64,000 nucleotides of DNA, taken from contig NZ_CP031217.1 of assembly GCF_003346815.1 (NCBI RefSeq), positions 1,860,001 to 1,924,000 of the forward strand, read 5' to 3'. The translations under genes were made by a program, and so were the position numbers. Below the pieces are notes generated by a model, which was given only the letters and a program-made list of their open reading frames with translations, was not told where the DNA came from and did not search any database. The number at the start of each line of letters is the position of its first letter. Position 1 is the stretch's first letter. The stretch is from Halarcobacter bivalviorum (lineage in GTDB: Bacteria; Campylobacterota; Campylobacteria; Campylobacterales; Arcobacteraceae). Positions 24,602 through 34,677 of the stretch are shown in pieces.

Positions 24602-24708
24602 ATGTCTAAATTTTTCTCTTATACTTTTTATCCTAGTTATTAAAATATTGCAAGTTCTAAAAATACATAAGAAGACTAAAAAATTATTTTCATTTTACTT
24701 AAAAAATT

Positions 24709-24714
24709 TATAAT
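24709..24714 (+). promoter_or_regulatory. Promoter -10 box for the nik operon
   Basis: TATAAT, 19 bases before the nikA ATG. No NikR-type palindrome (GTATGA / TCATAC) was seen in the region 24602-24732. Confidence 0.45.
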
Positions 24715-24732
24715 TAATTAAAAAGAAATTAA

Positions 24733-26316
24733 ATGAAAAACATAATAACTACACTTCTTATTGCTCTTTTTGCAATAATTTTTACTGCTTGCTCAGAACC
24801 AAACAATAACAAAGTAAAAAATGAACTTGTCTATGCTAGTACAAAAGATATACGAGATATCAATCCACACTTGTATAGTGGAGAAATGGCTGCACAAAAT
24901 ATGGTATTTGAACCTTTAGTTATAAATACTAAAGAAGGTATAAAACCTTGGCTTGCAAAAAGTTGGAAAATTTCGAATAATGCAAAAACTTATACCTTTG
25001 AGTTAAAAGAAAATATTTTTTTTACAGATGGGACAAAATTAAATGCAAATACTATAAAAGCAAATTTTGATGCCATATTAAATAATAGAACTAGGCACGC
25101 TTGGTTAGAACTTGTAAATACAATTGAATCTACTAAAGTTATTAATGAATATACCTTTGAATTAAATTTAAAAAATGCATATTATCCTACCCTGACAGAA
25201 TTATCTATGACAAGACCTTTTAGATTTATTTCACCTTCTTGTTTTAAAAATAATGAAACAAAAAAAGGAGTCTCTTGTTATGTGGGAACAGGACCTTGGA
25301 TATTAAAAGAATATCAAAAAAACAATTATGCATTATTTGAAAAGAATTCAAAACATTGGAATAATATTCCTAAAATTAATTCAATTAAATGGAGAGTAAT
25401 TCCTAGCCATCAGTCAATTTTATTATCTCTTCAAAAAGAGGAAATTGATTTAATTTTTGGTTCAAATGGAGATATGATAAATTTAAATGCTTTTACTCAA
25501 ATTCAACAAGAAAAAAAACTAAAAACATTAATTAGTAATCCTATCGCATCAAGAACAATACTTTTAAATACAAAAAGAGAGTTTACTAAAGATATAGAGG
25601 TTAGAAAAGCTTTATCACATGCTATTAACAAAGAAGCAATTATAAAAGGAATTTTAAATAATTCAGAAACTATTGCAAACACCTTATTTTCTAAAACTAC
25701 ACCTTACTGCAATATTGACTTAGAAAAAAAAGAATTTAATATAGAAAAATCAAAAAGTATTCTAAATAATGCTGGATGGATTTTACAAGAGAATGGCTTA
25801 CGATATAAAAATGGACAAGAGCTTATTTTAAAGTTATATTATAATGCAAATAATGCTCAAGAAAAAATAATTAGCGAATACATTCAAAGTAATCTAAAAT
25901 CAATAGGTATAAAATTAAATATTATTGGAGAGGAGAAACAAGCTTTTTTTGATAGGCAGAAAACTGGTAATTTTGATTTGATGTACGCTCTATCATGGGG
26001 AATACCTTATGACCCACAATCATTTATTTCATCATGGAGAATACCCTCACATGGAGACTTTCAAGCACAAAGTGGTTTAGCTAAAAAAAGTTGGCTTGAT
26101 GAAACAATTAAAAATATATTAATTGAAGAAAATAAGATAAAAAGAGAGCTCCTATATAAAAATATTCTTACTTATATTCATGAAGAAAATATATATATTC
26201 CATTAAGTTATTCAAGAGTAAAAGTTGTCTTTAATCCAAAACTAAAAGGCGTTGATTTCAATCTTTCTCAATATGAAATACCTTTTGAGAAATTCTATTT
26301 TGATAATACTAAATGA
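24733..26316 (+). CDS. nikA: NikA, nickel (metallophore) binding lipoprotein of an ABC importer
   Basis: The 527-residue protein is a family 5 extracellular solute-binding protein with a lipobox (IIFTAC). It follows E. coli NikA closely from memory: INPHLYSGEMAAQNMVFEPLV, RHAWLELVNTIES, YYPTLTELSMTRPFRFI with the conserved Arg, GTGPWILKE, SWGIPYDPQSF and IPSHGDFQAQ. These include equivalents of the Arg, Trp and His that hold nickel-chelator complexes. Expression of a lipid-anchored form differs from the soluble E. coli protein. It starts a six-gene operon with ATGA overlaps. Confidence 0.88.
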   Translation: MKNIITTLLIALFAIIFTACSEPNNNKVKNELVYASTKDIRDINPHLYSGEMAAQNMVFEPLVINTKEGIKPWLAKSWKISNNAKTYTFELKENIFFTDGTKLNANTIKANFDAILNNRTRHAWLELVNTIESTKVINEYTFELNLKNAYYPTLTELSMTRPFRFISPSCFKNNETKKGVSCYVGTGPWILKEYQKNNYALFEKNSKHWNNIPKINSIKWRVIPSHQSILLSLQKEEIDLIFGSNGDMINLNAFTQIQQEKKLKTLISNPIASRTILLNTKREFTKDIEVRKALSHAINKEAIIKGILNNSETIANTLFSKTTPYCNIDLEKKEFNIEKSKSILNNAGWILQENGLRYKNGQELILKLYYNANNAQEKIISEYIQSNLKSIGIKLNIIGEEKQAFFDRQKTGNFDLMYALSWGIPYDPQSFISSWRIPSHGDFQAQSGLAKKSWLDETIKNILIEENKIKRELLYKNILTYIHEENIYIPLSYSRVKVVFNPKLKGVDFNLSQYEIPFEKFYFDNTK

Positions 26317-27245
26317 TAAAGTCTATAATACAAAGAGTTCTTCTAATAGTTCCCCTTTCTTTAGGTGTTACTTTAATCTGTTTTATACTTATGAATCTAA
26401 ATCCAAGTAGTCCAGCAGAAGTAACTCTAAGAGTCAATAATATTATTATCATAACTCCTGAAGCCATTAAAGAAACAGAAAAAGAATTAGGACTAGATAA
26501 ACCTTTACATATACAATATCTTCTATGGTTAAAAAATATTTTTAAAGGAAATCTTGGACTTAGTTATGAAACAAAAGAGCCTGTACTAAAGGAGATTTTA
26601 AAAGCACTTCCTACTACTCTAACTTTAACAATTATTGCTTTAATATTAATTGCTTTTTTTGGTTTAACAATTGGAATTATTTGTGCTATTTATGAAAACA
26701 CTATTTTTGATAAACTGATTAGAATTGCTATTTTTATTTCATCTGCAACACCTAGTTTTTGGCTTGCATTATTGTTGATATGGCTTTTTTCTATTCACTT
26801 AAATATTTTACCTTCTAATGGCATGGAAAAAATGAATGGTTTAATTCTTCCTGCAATTACTTTAACTATTGTATATATTTGTACTTTTATTCGAATAATA
26901 AGAAACTCTTTAATACAAGTAAGAAGCTCCTTATTTATTACTTATGCAAAAGCTAGAGGATTATATAAATATCAAATTTTGAAACATCAGATAAAAAGTA
27001 TAATTAACCCTTTTATTATAGCTTTAAGTATGTCTATACCTAGATTATTAGCAGGAACAGTAATCATTGAAAATATTTTTGCTTTACCAGGATTAGGAAG
27101 ACTATGTATTCATGCTATTTTTTCAAGAGATTATCCAATGATTCAAGCTTATGTTCTTTTTACTGCAATACTTTTTATTATATTTAATCTTTTTGCAGAT
27201 ATTTGGATACAAATAAGAGATCCTAGATTAAGAGCTAATAAATGA
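26313..27245 (+). CDS. nikB: NikB, nickel ABC importer permease
   Basis: A 310-residue DppB-type permease with six hydrophobic helices. The N-terminal signature is VPLSLGVTLICFILMNLNPSSPAE, and the EAA loop reads YAKARGLYKYQILKHQIKS followed by PRLLAGTVIIENIFALPGLGRL. It pairs with NikC to form the membrane channel. It overlaps nikA and nikC by 4 bases each. Confidence 0.88.
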   Translation: MIKSIIQRVLLIVPLSLGVTLICFILMNLNPSSPAEVTLRVNNIIIITPEAIKETEKELGLDKPLHIQYLLWLKNIFKGNLGLSYETKEPVLKEILKALPTTLTLTIIALILIAFFGLTIGIICAIYENTIFDKLIRIAIFISSATPSFWLALLLIWLFSIHLNILPSNGMEKMNGLILPAITLTIVYICTFIRIIRNSLIQVRSSLFITYAKARGLYKYQILKHQIKSIINPFIIALSMSIPRLLAGTVIIENIFALPGLGRLCIHAIFSRDYPMIQAYVLFTAILFIIFNLFADIWIQIRDPRLRANK

Positions 27246-28090
27246 GAAAAGATTTTATATTAAAAATACAAAAAGACAAACTTGCTTTTACTAGTTTTTG
27301 TTTTATATTTTGTATCATTTTATTAGGAGTTTTTGCCCCTTTTGTTTCTCCAAATGATCCTTATTTAGTTGATTTAGACAACAAACTTTTATCTTCAAGT
27401 TTTACTTATCCTTTAGGAACTGACCATTTAGGAAGATGTACTGCTTCAAGACTTATTTATGGAATTAGAACAACTTTATTTTATGCCCTACTTGCAATGA
27501 TAATTACTGTTTTTATTGCATTAGTATTAGGAGTTTTGGCAAGTTTTTTTAAAAGTTTACAAGCTATAATTTTACGAGTTTGTGATATTTTGTTATCTTT
27601 TCCAAGTGAATTAATGATGTTAGCAATTATTGGTTTTTTAGGAACAGGTATAGAAAATATCATAATTGCAGCTATAATCTCGAAAGTAGCTTGGTATACA
27701 AGAATGATATACTCTTTTACAATAGAACACATAGATAAAAATTACATCCATTATTCAAAAGCTATTGGTATTCCTTCTACTATTATATTAAGAAAACATC
27801 TTATACCTCTAATTTTAAGTGACCTTATAATGCTTGCAACATTAAATGTTGGAACAATTATTTTAAGTATTTCTGCACTCTCTTTTTTAGGGCTAGGAAT
27901 TCAAGCTCCTGCTTGTGAATGGGGAGTTATGTTAAATGAAGCAAAAGAGTTAATGACTATTAATCCTTACTTAATGCTACCTCCTGGAATAATGATACTT
28001 CTTGTTGTACTATCTTTTAATATTTTAGGAGATTCTATTAGAGATGCTTTAGATCCTCATTATAATTTAAATGTGAAAGATGAATCATGA
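27242..28090 (+). CDS. nikC: NikC, nickel ABC importer permease
   Basis: A 282-residue DppC-type permease. LGTDHLGRCTASRLIYGIRTTL is the family's N-terminal motif, the EAA loop is YIHYSKAIGIPSTIILRKHLIP, and SALSFLGLGIQAPACEWGVML is the conserved C-terminal segment. It forms the transmembrane pore with NikB. ATGA overlaps occur at both ends. Confidence 0.88.
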   Translation: MRKDFILKIQKDKLAFTSFCFIFCIILLGVFAPFVSPNDPYLVDLDNKLLSSSFTYPLGTDHLGRCTASRLIYGIRTTLFYALLAMIITVFIALVLGVLASFFKSLQAIILRVCDILLSFPSELMMLAIIGFLGTGIENIIIAAIISKVAWYTRMIYSFTIEHIDKNYIHYSKAIGIPSTIILRKHLIPLILSDLIMLATLNVGTIILSISALSFLGLGIQAPACEWGVMLNEAKELMTINPYLMLPPGIMILLVVLSFNILGDSIRDALDPHYNLNVKDES

Positions 28091-28854
28091 GTTATTTACA
28101 AATAAATAATTTAACTATTGAAAATAAGACAACAAAAGAGATTTTATTAAACAATATAAATTTAACTATAGATAAAAATAAAATATTAGGAATAATAGGA
28201 GAGAGTGGGAGTGGTAAATCTTTACTTTGTAAAACACTCTTAGGCATTCTTCCTTCAAACTTAAAAGTAAAAGGAAGTATTAAATTAAATAATATTGAAC
28301 TTTTAGAAAATAGTAAAATTATTAAAAATAGTTTTTCTATTATTTTACAAGAAGCTATGAATGCATTCAATCCTTTATATAAAATTAAATCTCACATGTT
28401 GGAGAGTATTCAAATACCTTTATCAAAAGAGAAAAAAATAGAGCTTTGTAAGAAGACCCTTAAAAGAGTAGGATTAAATAACACTGAAAAAATACTTACT
28501 AGTTATGCTCATGAATTAAGTGGTGGTCAACTACAAAGAGTAATGATTGCTATCGCTTTAGTTCAAAATAAGCATATTATTGTTGCTGATGAACCTACTT
28601 CTTCATTAGATACTATAAATCAAAAAGAGATTATTGAAATTTTCAAAAATTTAAAAAAAACAATAATATTTGTATCCCATGATTTAGCTCTTATTTCATA
28701 CCTTGCTGATGAAGTTATCATTTTAAAAGAGGGAAATATAAAAGAAAAATCAACAAAAAACAATATTTTTTATAAACCCAAAAATAGTTATACAAAGTTT
28801 TTGCTAAAAACACAAAAAAATTTATCTGAAGGTTTTATTTCATGCTTGAAATAA
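28087..28854 (+). CDS. nikD: NikD, nickel ABC importer ATPase
   Basis: A 255-residue ABC ATPase of the oligopeptide/nickel group: Walker A GESGSGKS, Q-loop ILQEAMNAFNPL, signature LSGGQLQRVMIAIAL, Walker B IIVADEPTSSLD and switch VSHDLAL. It is followed by nikE with a 13-base overlap, so the two ATPases are almost certainly made together. Confidence 0.88.
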   Translation: MSYLQINNLTIENKTTKEILLNNINLTIDKNKILGIIGESGSGKSLLCKTLLGILPSNLKVKGSIKLNNIELLENSKIIKNSFSIILQEAMNAFNPLYKIKSHMLESIQIPLSKEKKIELCKKTLKRVGLNNTEKILTSYAHELSGGQLQRVMIAIALVQNKHIIVADEPTSSLDTINQKEIIEIFKNLKKTIIFVSHDLALISYLADEVIILKEGNIKEKSTKNNIFYKPKNSYTKFLLKTQKNLSEGFISCLK

Positions 28855-29546
28855 TAAATGTATCTAAAAAATACAAAACAGAAACAGCTTTAGATAATAT
28901 AAACCTTTCTATAGATAGTTCAACTTCTATTGCAGTAATAGGAGAGAGTGGCTCTGGAAAAACTACTCTTTGTAAATTAATCTTAGATATTGAGAAACCT
29001 TCTGAAGGTAAGATAATAAAAAATATTCCCAAAATTAATATTGTTTTTCAAGATTATAGAAGCTCTGTAAATCCTTTATTTAAAGTAAAGCAAATTATAA
29101 AAGAACCCTTTTGGTTAGAAAAGAAATTTTTTAATGAAATTAAATTAAATAAATTTTTAGAAGAGTTAAATCTTTTACCAAATATTTTAGATAAGTTTCC
29201 ACATGAATTAAGTGGAGGACAATTACAAAGAGTTTGTATTTTAAGGGCTATTCTAGCTAAACCTTCTTTTTTAATTCTGGATGAAGCATTAAATGCTCTT
29301 GATATATTTACTAAAAATAAAGTTATTACTTTTTTAAAAAGATTAAAAAAAGAGGAAAATTTAAACTATTTTCTTATTACCCATGATTTACAAGTTGCTA
29401 GTTCTTTATGTGATGAGATAAAAATATTAAAAAAAGGAAAAATTATAGAAAGCTTGAAAATAAATTCTTTAAAAAAAGCACAAAATTCTTATACAAAAGA
29501 ATTAATTAATTCTGTAATATTTATAAAGGAAAAAAATGAAAAATGA
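28842..29546 (+). CDS. nikE: NikE, nickel ABC importer ATPase
   Basis: A 234-residue ABC ATPase with Walker A GESGSGKTT, FQDYRSSVNPLF after the Q-loop, signature LSGGQLQRVCILRAI, Walker B LILDEALNALD (Ala-Leu-Asn replaces the common Pro-Thr-Ser) and switch THDLQVA. It lacks the long C-terminal extension of many Opp/Dpp ATPases, consistent with NikE. It overlaps the GNAT gene by 11 bases. Confidence 0.87.
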   Translation: MLEIINVSKKYKTETALDNINLSIDSSTSIAVIGESGSGKTTLCKLILDIEKPSEGKIIKNIPKINIVFQDYRSSVNPLFKVKQIIKEPFWLEKKFFNEIKLNKFLEELNLLPNILDKFPHELSGGQLQRVCILRAILAKPSFLILDEALNALDIFTKNKVITFLKRLKKEENLNYFLITHDLQVASSLCDEIKILKKGKIIESLKINSLKKAQNSYTKELINSVIFIKEKNEK

Positions 29547-30054
29547 GTTAGAACTTAGTTTTTTACAAGTAACTAGTAGCTTTGAAAAAAAGACTAAAGA
29601 CTATATTATAAAAGAATATATTAAACATTATGATAAACGCATTTCAAAATCACAATATATTAAACTTTATGAAAAAATGGGAGAATTAATAAAGAATAAA
29701 AAAGAGAATGCTTTTTTTATTGCTTTAACAGAAAAAGAAGAGATAATAGGAGCAATAAGCATCTCTTTATATGATAATAGAATCATTAATTTACAGAAAA
29801 GATATGATAAGAAAAATATTGCTGAGATTGGAAGATGTTATATTCAAGAAGAGTTTAGAAGAAAAGGTATAGCCTCAAAATTACTCCAATTATGTAATAT
29901 ATTTGCTAGTGAGAAAAAATATGAGAAAATGTATCTACATACCCACTATTTCCTACCGGGAGGGTTCCCTTTTTGGAAGGAAATGGGGTTTAAAATAATA
30001 CTTGATGAAAAGAACTCTTTACAAACAGTTCATATGGAAAAATCACTTACTTAA
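29536..30054 (+). CDS. GNAT-family acetyltransferase at the end of the nik operon
   Basis: A 172-residue protein with the GNAT core. EIGRCYIQEEFRRKGIASKLLQL includes the acetyl-CoA binding R/Q-x-x-G-x-A (RRKGIA), and FPFWKEMGFKI is the usual strand-helix near the C-terminus. The acceptor is unknown. Its 11-base overlap with nikE ties it to the nickel importer, so a role in making or altering a nickel chelator, or in regulating the system, is possible but not shown. The 3' end overlaps the convergent DUF808 gene by 12 bases. Confidence 0.75.
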   Translation: MKNELELSFLQVTSSFEKKTKDYIIKEYIKHYDKRISKSQYIKLYEKMGELIKNKKENAFFIALTEKEEIIGAISISLYDNRIINLQKRYDKKNIAEIGRCYIQEEFRRKGIASKLLQLCNIFASEKKYEKMYLHTHYFLPGGFPFWKEMGFKIILDEKNSLQTVHMEKSLT

Positions 30055-31164
30055 TTTAAATTTTAAAATCAATTTAAAAAAAGGTTCATGTAACTTTACA
30101 GCTATAAAACCTACTACTGCTCCTAAAACTATTTCACTTAGAAAAATGAAAGTAGAACCAATATATGCAATAGTTTTTAAATACTCTTGTAAAGTACTTA
30201 ATATATGAGTTTCATGGGCAATAATCCCACCACCAACAGCAAGCATTGCAACTGTTCCTATAATAGAAATAGCTTTTATAATTTTTGGCATAGAGTTTAC
30301 AAAAAGTGTTCCCACAGCTTTTGATATACTATTTCTCTTTTCTTGAAGATAAAAACCAATATCATCAAGTTTGATAATAAGAGCAACTACACCATAAACA
30401 ACTATTGTTGCGATAAGCCCTATTAATACTAATACTGAAAGTTTTGTAACAAAATCACTATTCTCCACTAAACTTAAAGTTATAACAATAATTTCAAAAG
30501 ATAAAATAAAGTCCGTTTTTATTGCACTTTTTACTTTTTCTTCTTCTAAACTTTCACTTGACAGCTCTTGTAAAGTCTCTTTTTCATCTTTTTGTTCATG
30601 TGATTTGCTTAACTTTTCTAATATAGATTCAACACCTTCATAAGCTAAATAAATTCCACCCAAAATTAGAGTTGGAGCAATCAGCCAAGGTGCTAAAAAG
30701 CTCATAAGTAAAACAAGAGGTATAATAACAAACTTATTTTTTAAACTCCCTAGGGCAATCTTATAAACAATAGGAAGTTCTCTTTTTGCAGCTTTTCTTT
30801 TTGCTTCAAAAAGTGCAACTTCTCTTATTTGCTCTAACTCTTTTACTATTTTTTCTTGTTCTTCTTTTGGAAGCTTTTTAATATTTGTTTTAAACTCATC
30901 TACACTACTTGCATCTTTTAACTCTTTTTTTAAAATATCTGAAGTAGTTTCATTTGTAAAACTAGCAATTGCTGCTAAATCATCAATAACTAAACCTGAA
31001 GATTTAACACTTGCTAGTTTTGTATAAGTTACAATATCATCAAAAAGAACTGCTACATCATCAAAAGATGTTGCAATCGTTTTTGTAGTTGTAGCCATTG
31101 TTTTACCAGCTAAGGAGCTAATATCATCTGATAAAACAGATAAATAACCTAATAATCCAGCCAT
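30043..31164 (-). CDS. YedI/DUF808-family inner membrane protein
   Basis: The start was placed at the second ATG (31164), six bases after GAGG; the first ATG abuts the ribosome site. The 373-residue product matches E. coli YedI from memory in SLLDDI-like repeats (FDDVAVLFDDIVTYTKLA), RELPIVYKIALGSLKNK, LAPWLIAPTLILGGIYLAYEGVE, IKTDFILSFEIIVITL and IGTVAMLAVGGGIIAHE. It carries about 50 extra residues of charged helix (TSDILKKELKDASSV to EAKRKAAKRE) between the repeats and the first membrane segment. The function of the family is unknown. Confidence 0.85.
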   Translation of the reverse strand: MAGLLGYLSVLSDDISSLAGKTMATTTKTIATSFDDVAVLFDDIVTYTKLASVKSSGLVIDDLAAIASFTNETTSDILKKELKDASSVDEFKTNIKKLPKEEQEKIVKELEQIREVALFEAKRKAAKRELPIVYKIALGSLKNKFVIIPLVLLMSFLAPWLIAPTLILGGIYLAYEGVESILEKLSKSHEQKDEKETLQELSSESLEEEKVKSAIKTDFILSFEIIVITLSLVENSDFVTKLSVLVLIGLIATIVVYGVVALIIKLDDIGFYLQEKRNSISKAVGTLFVNSMPKIIKAISIIGTVAMLAVGGGIIAHETHILSTLQEYLKTIAYIGSTFIFLSEIVLGAVVGFIAVKLHEPFFKLILKFKLSK

Positions 31165-31252
31165 TTTCATCCTCTAAAATAAAAGTATAATTGTAATTTT
31201 ATTTTATTGTCTATTAATAAAAACTTGAATTAAATAGTATCTATTATTATAT

Positions 31253-32044
31253 TTATTTCATAGGTTTTGCTTCAATCCAAATAACTGCATCTTGACTTAA
31301 TTCTTTGCCTTTATACTCTTTGTCAACACCAACACCTAATGCACAAAATCCCCAAAAACCAGCTTTTGGGATAGTAAAAGTAAACTCCCCATCTTTATTT
31401 GCTTTAATTGTCATTGTCACAAAAGAGTCTTGAGGAGCTTCAATTAAAGATTTTCCCATTTTATTATTTTCCAAATCAATATCTCTATTTAAAAACTCTA
31501 CTTCAATTTCTGCATAAGGTACTGGTTTTTTATTTGATTTTACAATACCTGTAAAGCTTCCACCTTCCCAAAGTGCATATGGTTTTGTCAAAGGTACAAT
31601 CTCTGCTTTTAGACCAAGTTCACTATCCCAATCAGTAGGAGTTCCAGCTACATTTATAATAGTTTTAGTGATTTGTTGAATATAAGCATCTTCATTTTTT
31701 TCATAATAAGGCTTAGGCTTCAAAATAAATAGATGATCTCCCATTCTTTGGGCTTTATATTTAGATTCAAAAGCCTTTGCACTATTATGTGTTCCTTTAA
31801 ATGTAATCTCTTTTAGGCTATCTTTTAAATCTTTTTTCTTGTTTTTATTAATAACATAAAACTCTTCTACTCCTACCATATCCATTGTATGTTCATCAGA
31901 AAAAGGATGAGTAAAGATGTGTCTAAACTCTATTGTTTTAGCCTTTTTTAAAGCAGTATTTGGAGTATATACCATTTGAAAGTGAGCTAAAAGGTCACTT
32001 GAAAGAACAAAACCAGAAACAATTAAAAAAATCATTTTTTTCAT
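31253..32044 (-). CDS. DUF4198-family periplasmic protein (possible metal-uptake component)
   Basis: A 263-residue exported protein with a signal peptide; the mature N-terminus begins AHFQMVYTPN, placing a His near the new terminus, a feature of COG5266/DUF4198 proteins such as NikK of nickel/cobalt transporters. Other segments are RHIFTHPFSDEHTMDM, VAGTPTDWDSELGLKAEIVPLTKPYAL and FWGFCALGVGVDKEY. The ATG follows AAAGGAAAAAAT. A Fur-box-like element lies upstream at 32096-32113. Its nearness to nikABCDE hints at nickel, but iron is equally possible given that element. Confidence 0.75.
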   Translation of the reverse strand: MKKMIFLIVSGFVLSSDLLAHFQMVYTPNTALKKAKTIEFRHIFTHPFSDEHTMDMVGVEEFYVINKNKKKDLKDSLKEITFKGTHNSAKAFESKYKAQRMGDHLFILKPKPYYEKNEDAYIQQITKTIINVAGTPTDWDSELGLKAEIVPLTKPYALWEGGSFTGIVKSNKKPVPYAEIEVEFLNRDIDLENNKMGKSLIEAPQDSFVTMTIKANKDGEFTFTIPKAGFWGFCALGVGVDKEYKGKELSQDAVIWIEAKPMK

Positions 32045-32362
32045 ATTTTTTCCTTTATTTTTTTAAATATATAAAAAATATTTATATATTTTGTTAATGA
32101 TATTGATTATTAACTTTATTATTACTTAATTTTTTTATAAATATATTATTAATTTTTTTAATTTATAAAATAATAAGAATAGTGACAAATAAGTGACTAT
32201 ATAGGCTTTGACAAGTAACTAGATTTTTTTTATCTAAAATTTTATTATCTAAATAAGAGTAAAGAATTAAAAAATAAATAAATTTTATAATTTGGTCATT
32301 TTTGTTACCTTTTTGATATGTTTTCATGTTATCATTATTTAATATCTTTCAAGGAAACTCAC
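32045..32362. other. AT-rich divergent intergenic region
   Basis: This 318-base stretch separates the DUF4198 gene from the chemoreceptor gene. It holds a Fur-box-like element (32096-32113), runs of A and T, and RBS AAGGAAA for the chemoreceptor. No open reading frame with a credible start or ribosome site and no clear sigma-54 or sigma-28 promoter was seen. Confidence 0.6.
32096..32113 (-). promoter_or_regulatory. Fur-box-like element upstream of the DUF4198 gene
   Basis: AATGATATTGATTATTAA matches 13 of 15 positions of the TGATAAT-N-ATTATCA Fur core. It lies about 52 bases before the DUF4198 start, upstream of TATATA-rich -10 candidates. In such AT-rich DNA this match is suggestive only. 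Confidence 0.35.
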
Positions 32363-34483
32363 ATGAAAATAAATAGTATCAAAAGTAAAATTCTAACAGT
32401 TGTACTATTAAGTACCTTTATATCTTTTGTTATACTTGGTTTTTATAATACAAAAAGTAGTTATACCTCAGAGTATAATCTTGTAAAACAAGAGGAATTA
32501 AGTATTGCAGTTGATACTTCTAATTTTATCAATAGTTATATACAGTCAAAAACAGATATTCTTGAAGCAATTGTTGATGAACTTCAAGATATTTCTATTA
32601 CAGCAGATAATGATGTAGTTATAGATAAATTAAGATTAGGAACAAAAGCTGGTAATTTTGTTGATGTCTATATTGGTTTTGAAGATAGTGGTTCTTTAGT
32701 CTTATCAAATAAAGATATTCTAAGTATAGAAAAAGACAACTATGATGCAAGAACAAGACCTTGGTATCAAGATGCAGTTAAAACAAAGAAATCTGGTGTA
32801 TCAAATCCCTATGTAGATGTATCTACAAAAAAATTAGTAGTATCAGTTTATACTCCTTTGATTCAAAAAGGAAAACTTGTAGGTGTTCTTGGTTCTGATA
32901 TTTTTATTGATACAATTGTTGAAACTATTTTGAATATTAAAATTCCAGGTATTGGAGTTGCTTATTTAGCAAATAAAGAGAACAATGTAATCATTCATAA
33001 AAACAAAGAACTTTTAAATAAACCAGATAGCATACTTCCACAAGTTTTAACAAACAATAAATCAGACTTCAAAGAAGCGTCAAGAGATAATATTGAAAAA
33101 CTTGTAGCTTATAGTACAATTGAAAATACAAACTGGAAAACAGTAATTGAAGTAGAAAAAGACTCAATCTATGAAGAGATAAATAATAATGTCTTAAAAG
33201 AGATTGTTCTTTATATTGTTTTATTACTTATTATTGTAGTTTTTATTTTCTATTCACTATTAAAAGTACTTGCTCCAATTAAAAAAGTTGAAAGTGGATT
33301 ACAATTTTTCTTTAGATATTTAAAAGGTGAAGAATCAAATATCTCTAAACTTGAAATAAAAACAAATGATGAATTTGGAAATATGGCAAATATGATTGAC
33401 CAAGAGATGGTATCAGTTGCAACAAGTTTAGAAAAAGACAAAGAACTTATAGAAGAAGTAAAACAAGTTGTAAATCATATAAATGATGGAAAATTAAATA
33501 TCAAAGTAAATAAAAGTACAACAAATAAATCTCTTGATGAATTAAAAGATATCTTAAATAGTATGATTGAAACTATTCAAGTAAATGTAAATGAAGATAT
33601 CAATCCAATTGTACAACAATTAAAAGAGTACTCAAACTTCAACTTTGTAGACACAATTCCAAATGCAAATGGTAATGTAGCAAAAGGATTAAATGACCTT
33701 TGTAATATCATCAATAAAATGCTTCAAGAAAATAAAGCAAATGGTTTAGAACTTCAAAAAAGTTCTGATGTACTTTTATCTAATGTTGATACTTTAAATA
33801 GATCATCAAATACAACAGCTGTATCACTTGAGGAGACTGCTGCCTCTATTGAAGAAATTACAAGTACCGTTGTAAGTAACACAAATAGAATAGCTGAAAT
33901 GACTGAACACTCAAATGAGTTATCTCAATCTATTGCACAAGGTCAAAATCTAGCAACATCAACTGTAAAATCAATGGATGAAATCAATGAACAAACACAA
34001 TCAATTGCTGAAGCTATTACTGTGATTGATCAAATTGCATTTCAAACAAATATTCTATCACTAAATGCAGCTGTTGAAGCAGCTACTGCAGGAGAGGCAG
34101 GAAAAGGATTTGCAGTTGTTGCACAAGAAGTTAGAAACCTTGCAACAAGAAGTGCAGAAGCAGCAAGAGAGATTAAAACACTTGTTGAAAATGCAACAGA
34201 TAAAACAAATAATGGTAAAAAAATAGCTGATCATATGATTGCTGGATATACAAAATTAAATGAGAACATTGAAAAAACAACAAGAGCAATAAAAGATATT
34301 TCTGATGCTTCAAAAGAACAAAAAACAAGTATTGAACAAATAAATGATGTAATCAATAAACTTGACCAACAAACACAAAACAATGCTTCAGTGGCAGCTC
34401 AAACACACGATATTGCTAAAAACACTTCTGACTTAGCAAACAAAATTCTTGCAAATGTACATAAAAAGAAATTTAGAGAATAA
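32363..34483 (+). CDS. Methyl-accepting chemotaxis protein with dCache sensor
   Basis: The start at 32363 has AAGGAAACTCAC before it; a longer frame from 32318 lacks one. The 706-residue protein has TM1 at about residues 8-28, a double-Cache periplasmic domain, TM2 near 280-300, a HAMP region and a signalling domain. The hairpin tip reads [18 protein letters not shown]. In the distal sensor pocket, [13 protein letters not shown] with a later GSD fits the amino-acid-binding motif described for dCache_1 domains (Y..R.R.WY...D), so an amino acid ligand is inferred. No C-terminal CheR-tethering pentapeptide is present. Confidence 0.9.
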   Translation: MKINSIKSKILTVVLLSTFISFVILGFYNTKSSYTSEYNLVKQEELSIAVDTSNFINSYIQSKTDILEAIVDELQDISITADNDVVIDKLRLGTKAGNFVDVYIGFEDSGSLVLSNKDILSIEKDNYDARTRPWYQDAVKTKKSGVSNPYVDVSTKKLVVSVYTPLIQKGKLVGVLGSDIFIDTIVETILNIKIPGIGVAYLANKENNVIIHKNKELLNKPDSILPQVLTNNKSDFKEASRDNIEKLVAYSTIENTNWKTVIEVEKDSIYEEINNNVLKEIVLYIVLLLIIVVFIFYSLLKVLAPIKKVESGLQFFFRYLKGEESNISKLEIKTNDEFGNMANMIDQEMVSVATSLEKDKELIEEVKQVVNHINDGKLNIKVNKSTTNKSLDELKDILNSMIETIQVNVNEDINPIVQQLKEYSNFNFVDTIPNANGNVAKGLNDLCNIINKMLQENKANGLELQKSSDVLLSNVDTLNRSSNTTAVSLEETAASIEEITSTVVSNTNRIAEMTEHSNELSQSIAQGQNLATSTVKSMDEINEQTQSIAEAITVIDQIAFQTNILSLNAAVEAATAGEAGKGFAVVAQEVRNLATRSAEAAREIKTLVENATDKTNNGKKIADHMIAGYTKLNENIEKTTRAIKDISDASKEQKTSIEQINDVINKLDQQTQNNASVAAQTHDIAKNTSDLANKILANVHKKKFRE

Positions 34484-34579
34484 GCCTTTGGCTTTTCTCT
34501 AAATACAATTTTGCTTAAAATCAATAATTAGTTAAGAAAATTTATAAGATGAAAAAGCTATAATTTCACTCTTTTAACT

Positions 34580-34665
34580 GCGACCGTGGTGAAATTGGTA
34601 GACACGCCATCTTGAGGGGGTGGTGCGCTCAGCGTGTACGAGTTCAAATCTCGTCGGTCGCACCA
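34580..34665 (+). tRNA. tRNA-Leu, anticodon GAG
   Basis: An 86-base gene including encoded CCA. The acceptor stem GCGACCG pairs with CGGTCGC, the anticodon stem CCATC/GGTGG encloses the loop TTGAGGG (anticodon GAG), and a long variable arm is typical of leucine tRNA. The T-arm ACGAG-TTCAAAT-CTCGT is intact. Confidence 0.97.
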
Positions 34666-34677
34666 TATTTTACAAGC

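Noticed and set aside
24601-24732. NikR operator before nikA
   Set aside because: No GTATGA / TCATAC inverted repeat was seen.
32045-32362. Sigma-54 or sigma-28 promoter for the chemoreceptor
   Set aside because: No GG-N10-GC element and no convincing GCCGATAA-like element were found.
34580-34665. Integration site at the tRNA-Leu gene
   Set aside because: No duplicated tRNA 3' end, integrase or mobile-element genes are nearby.
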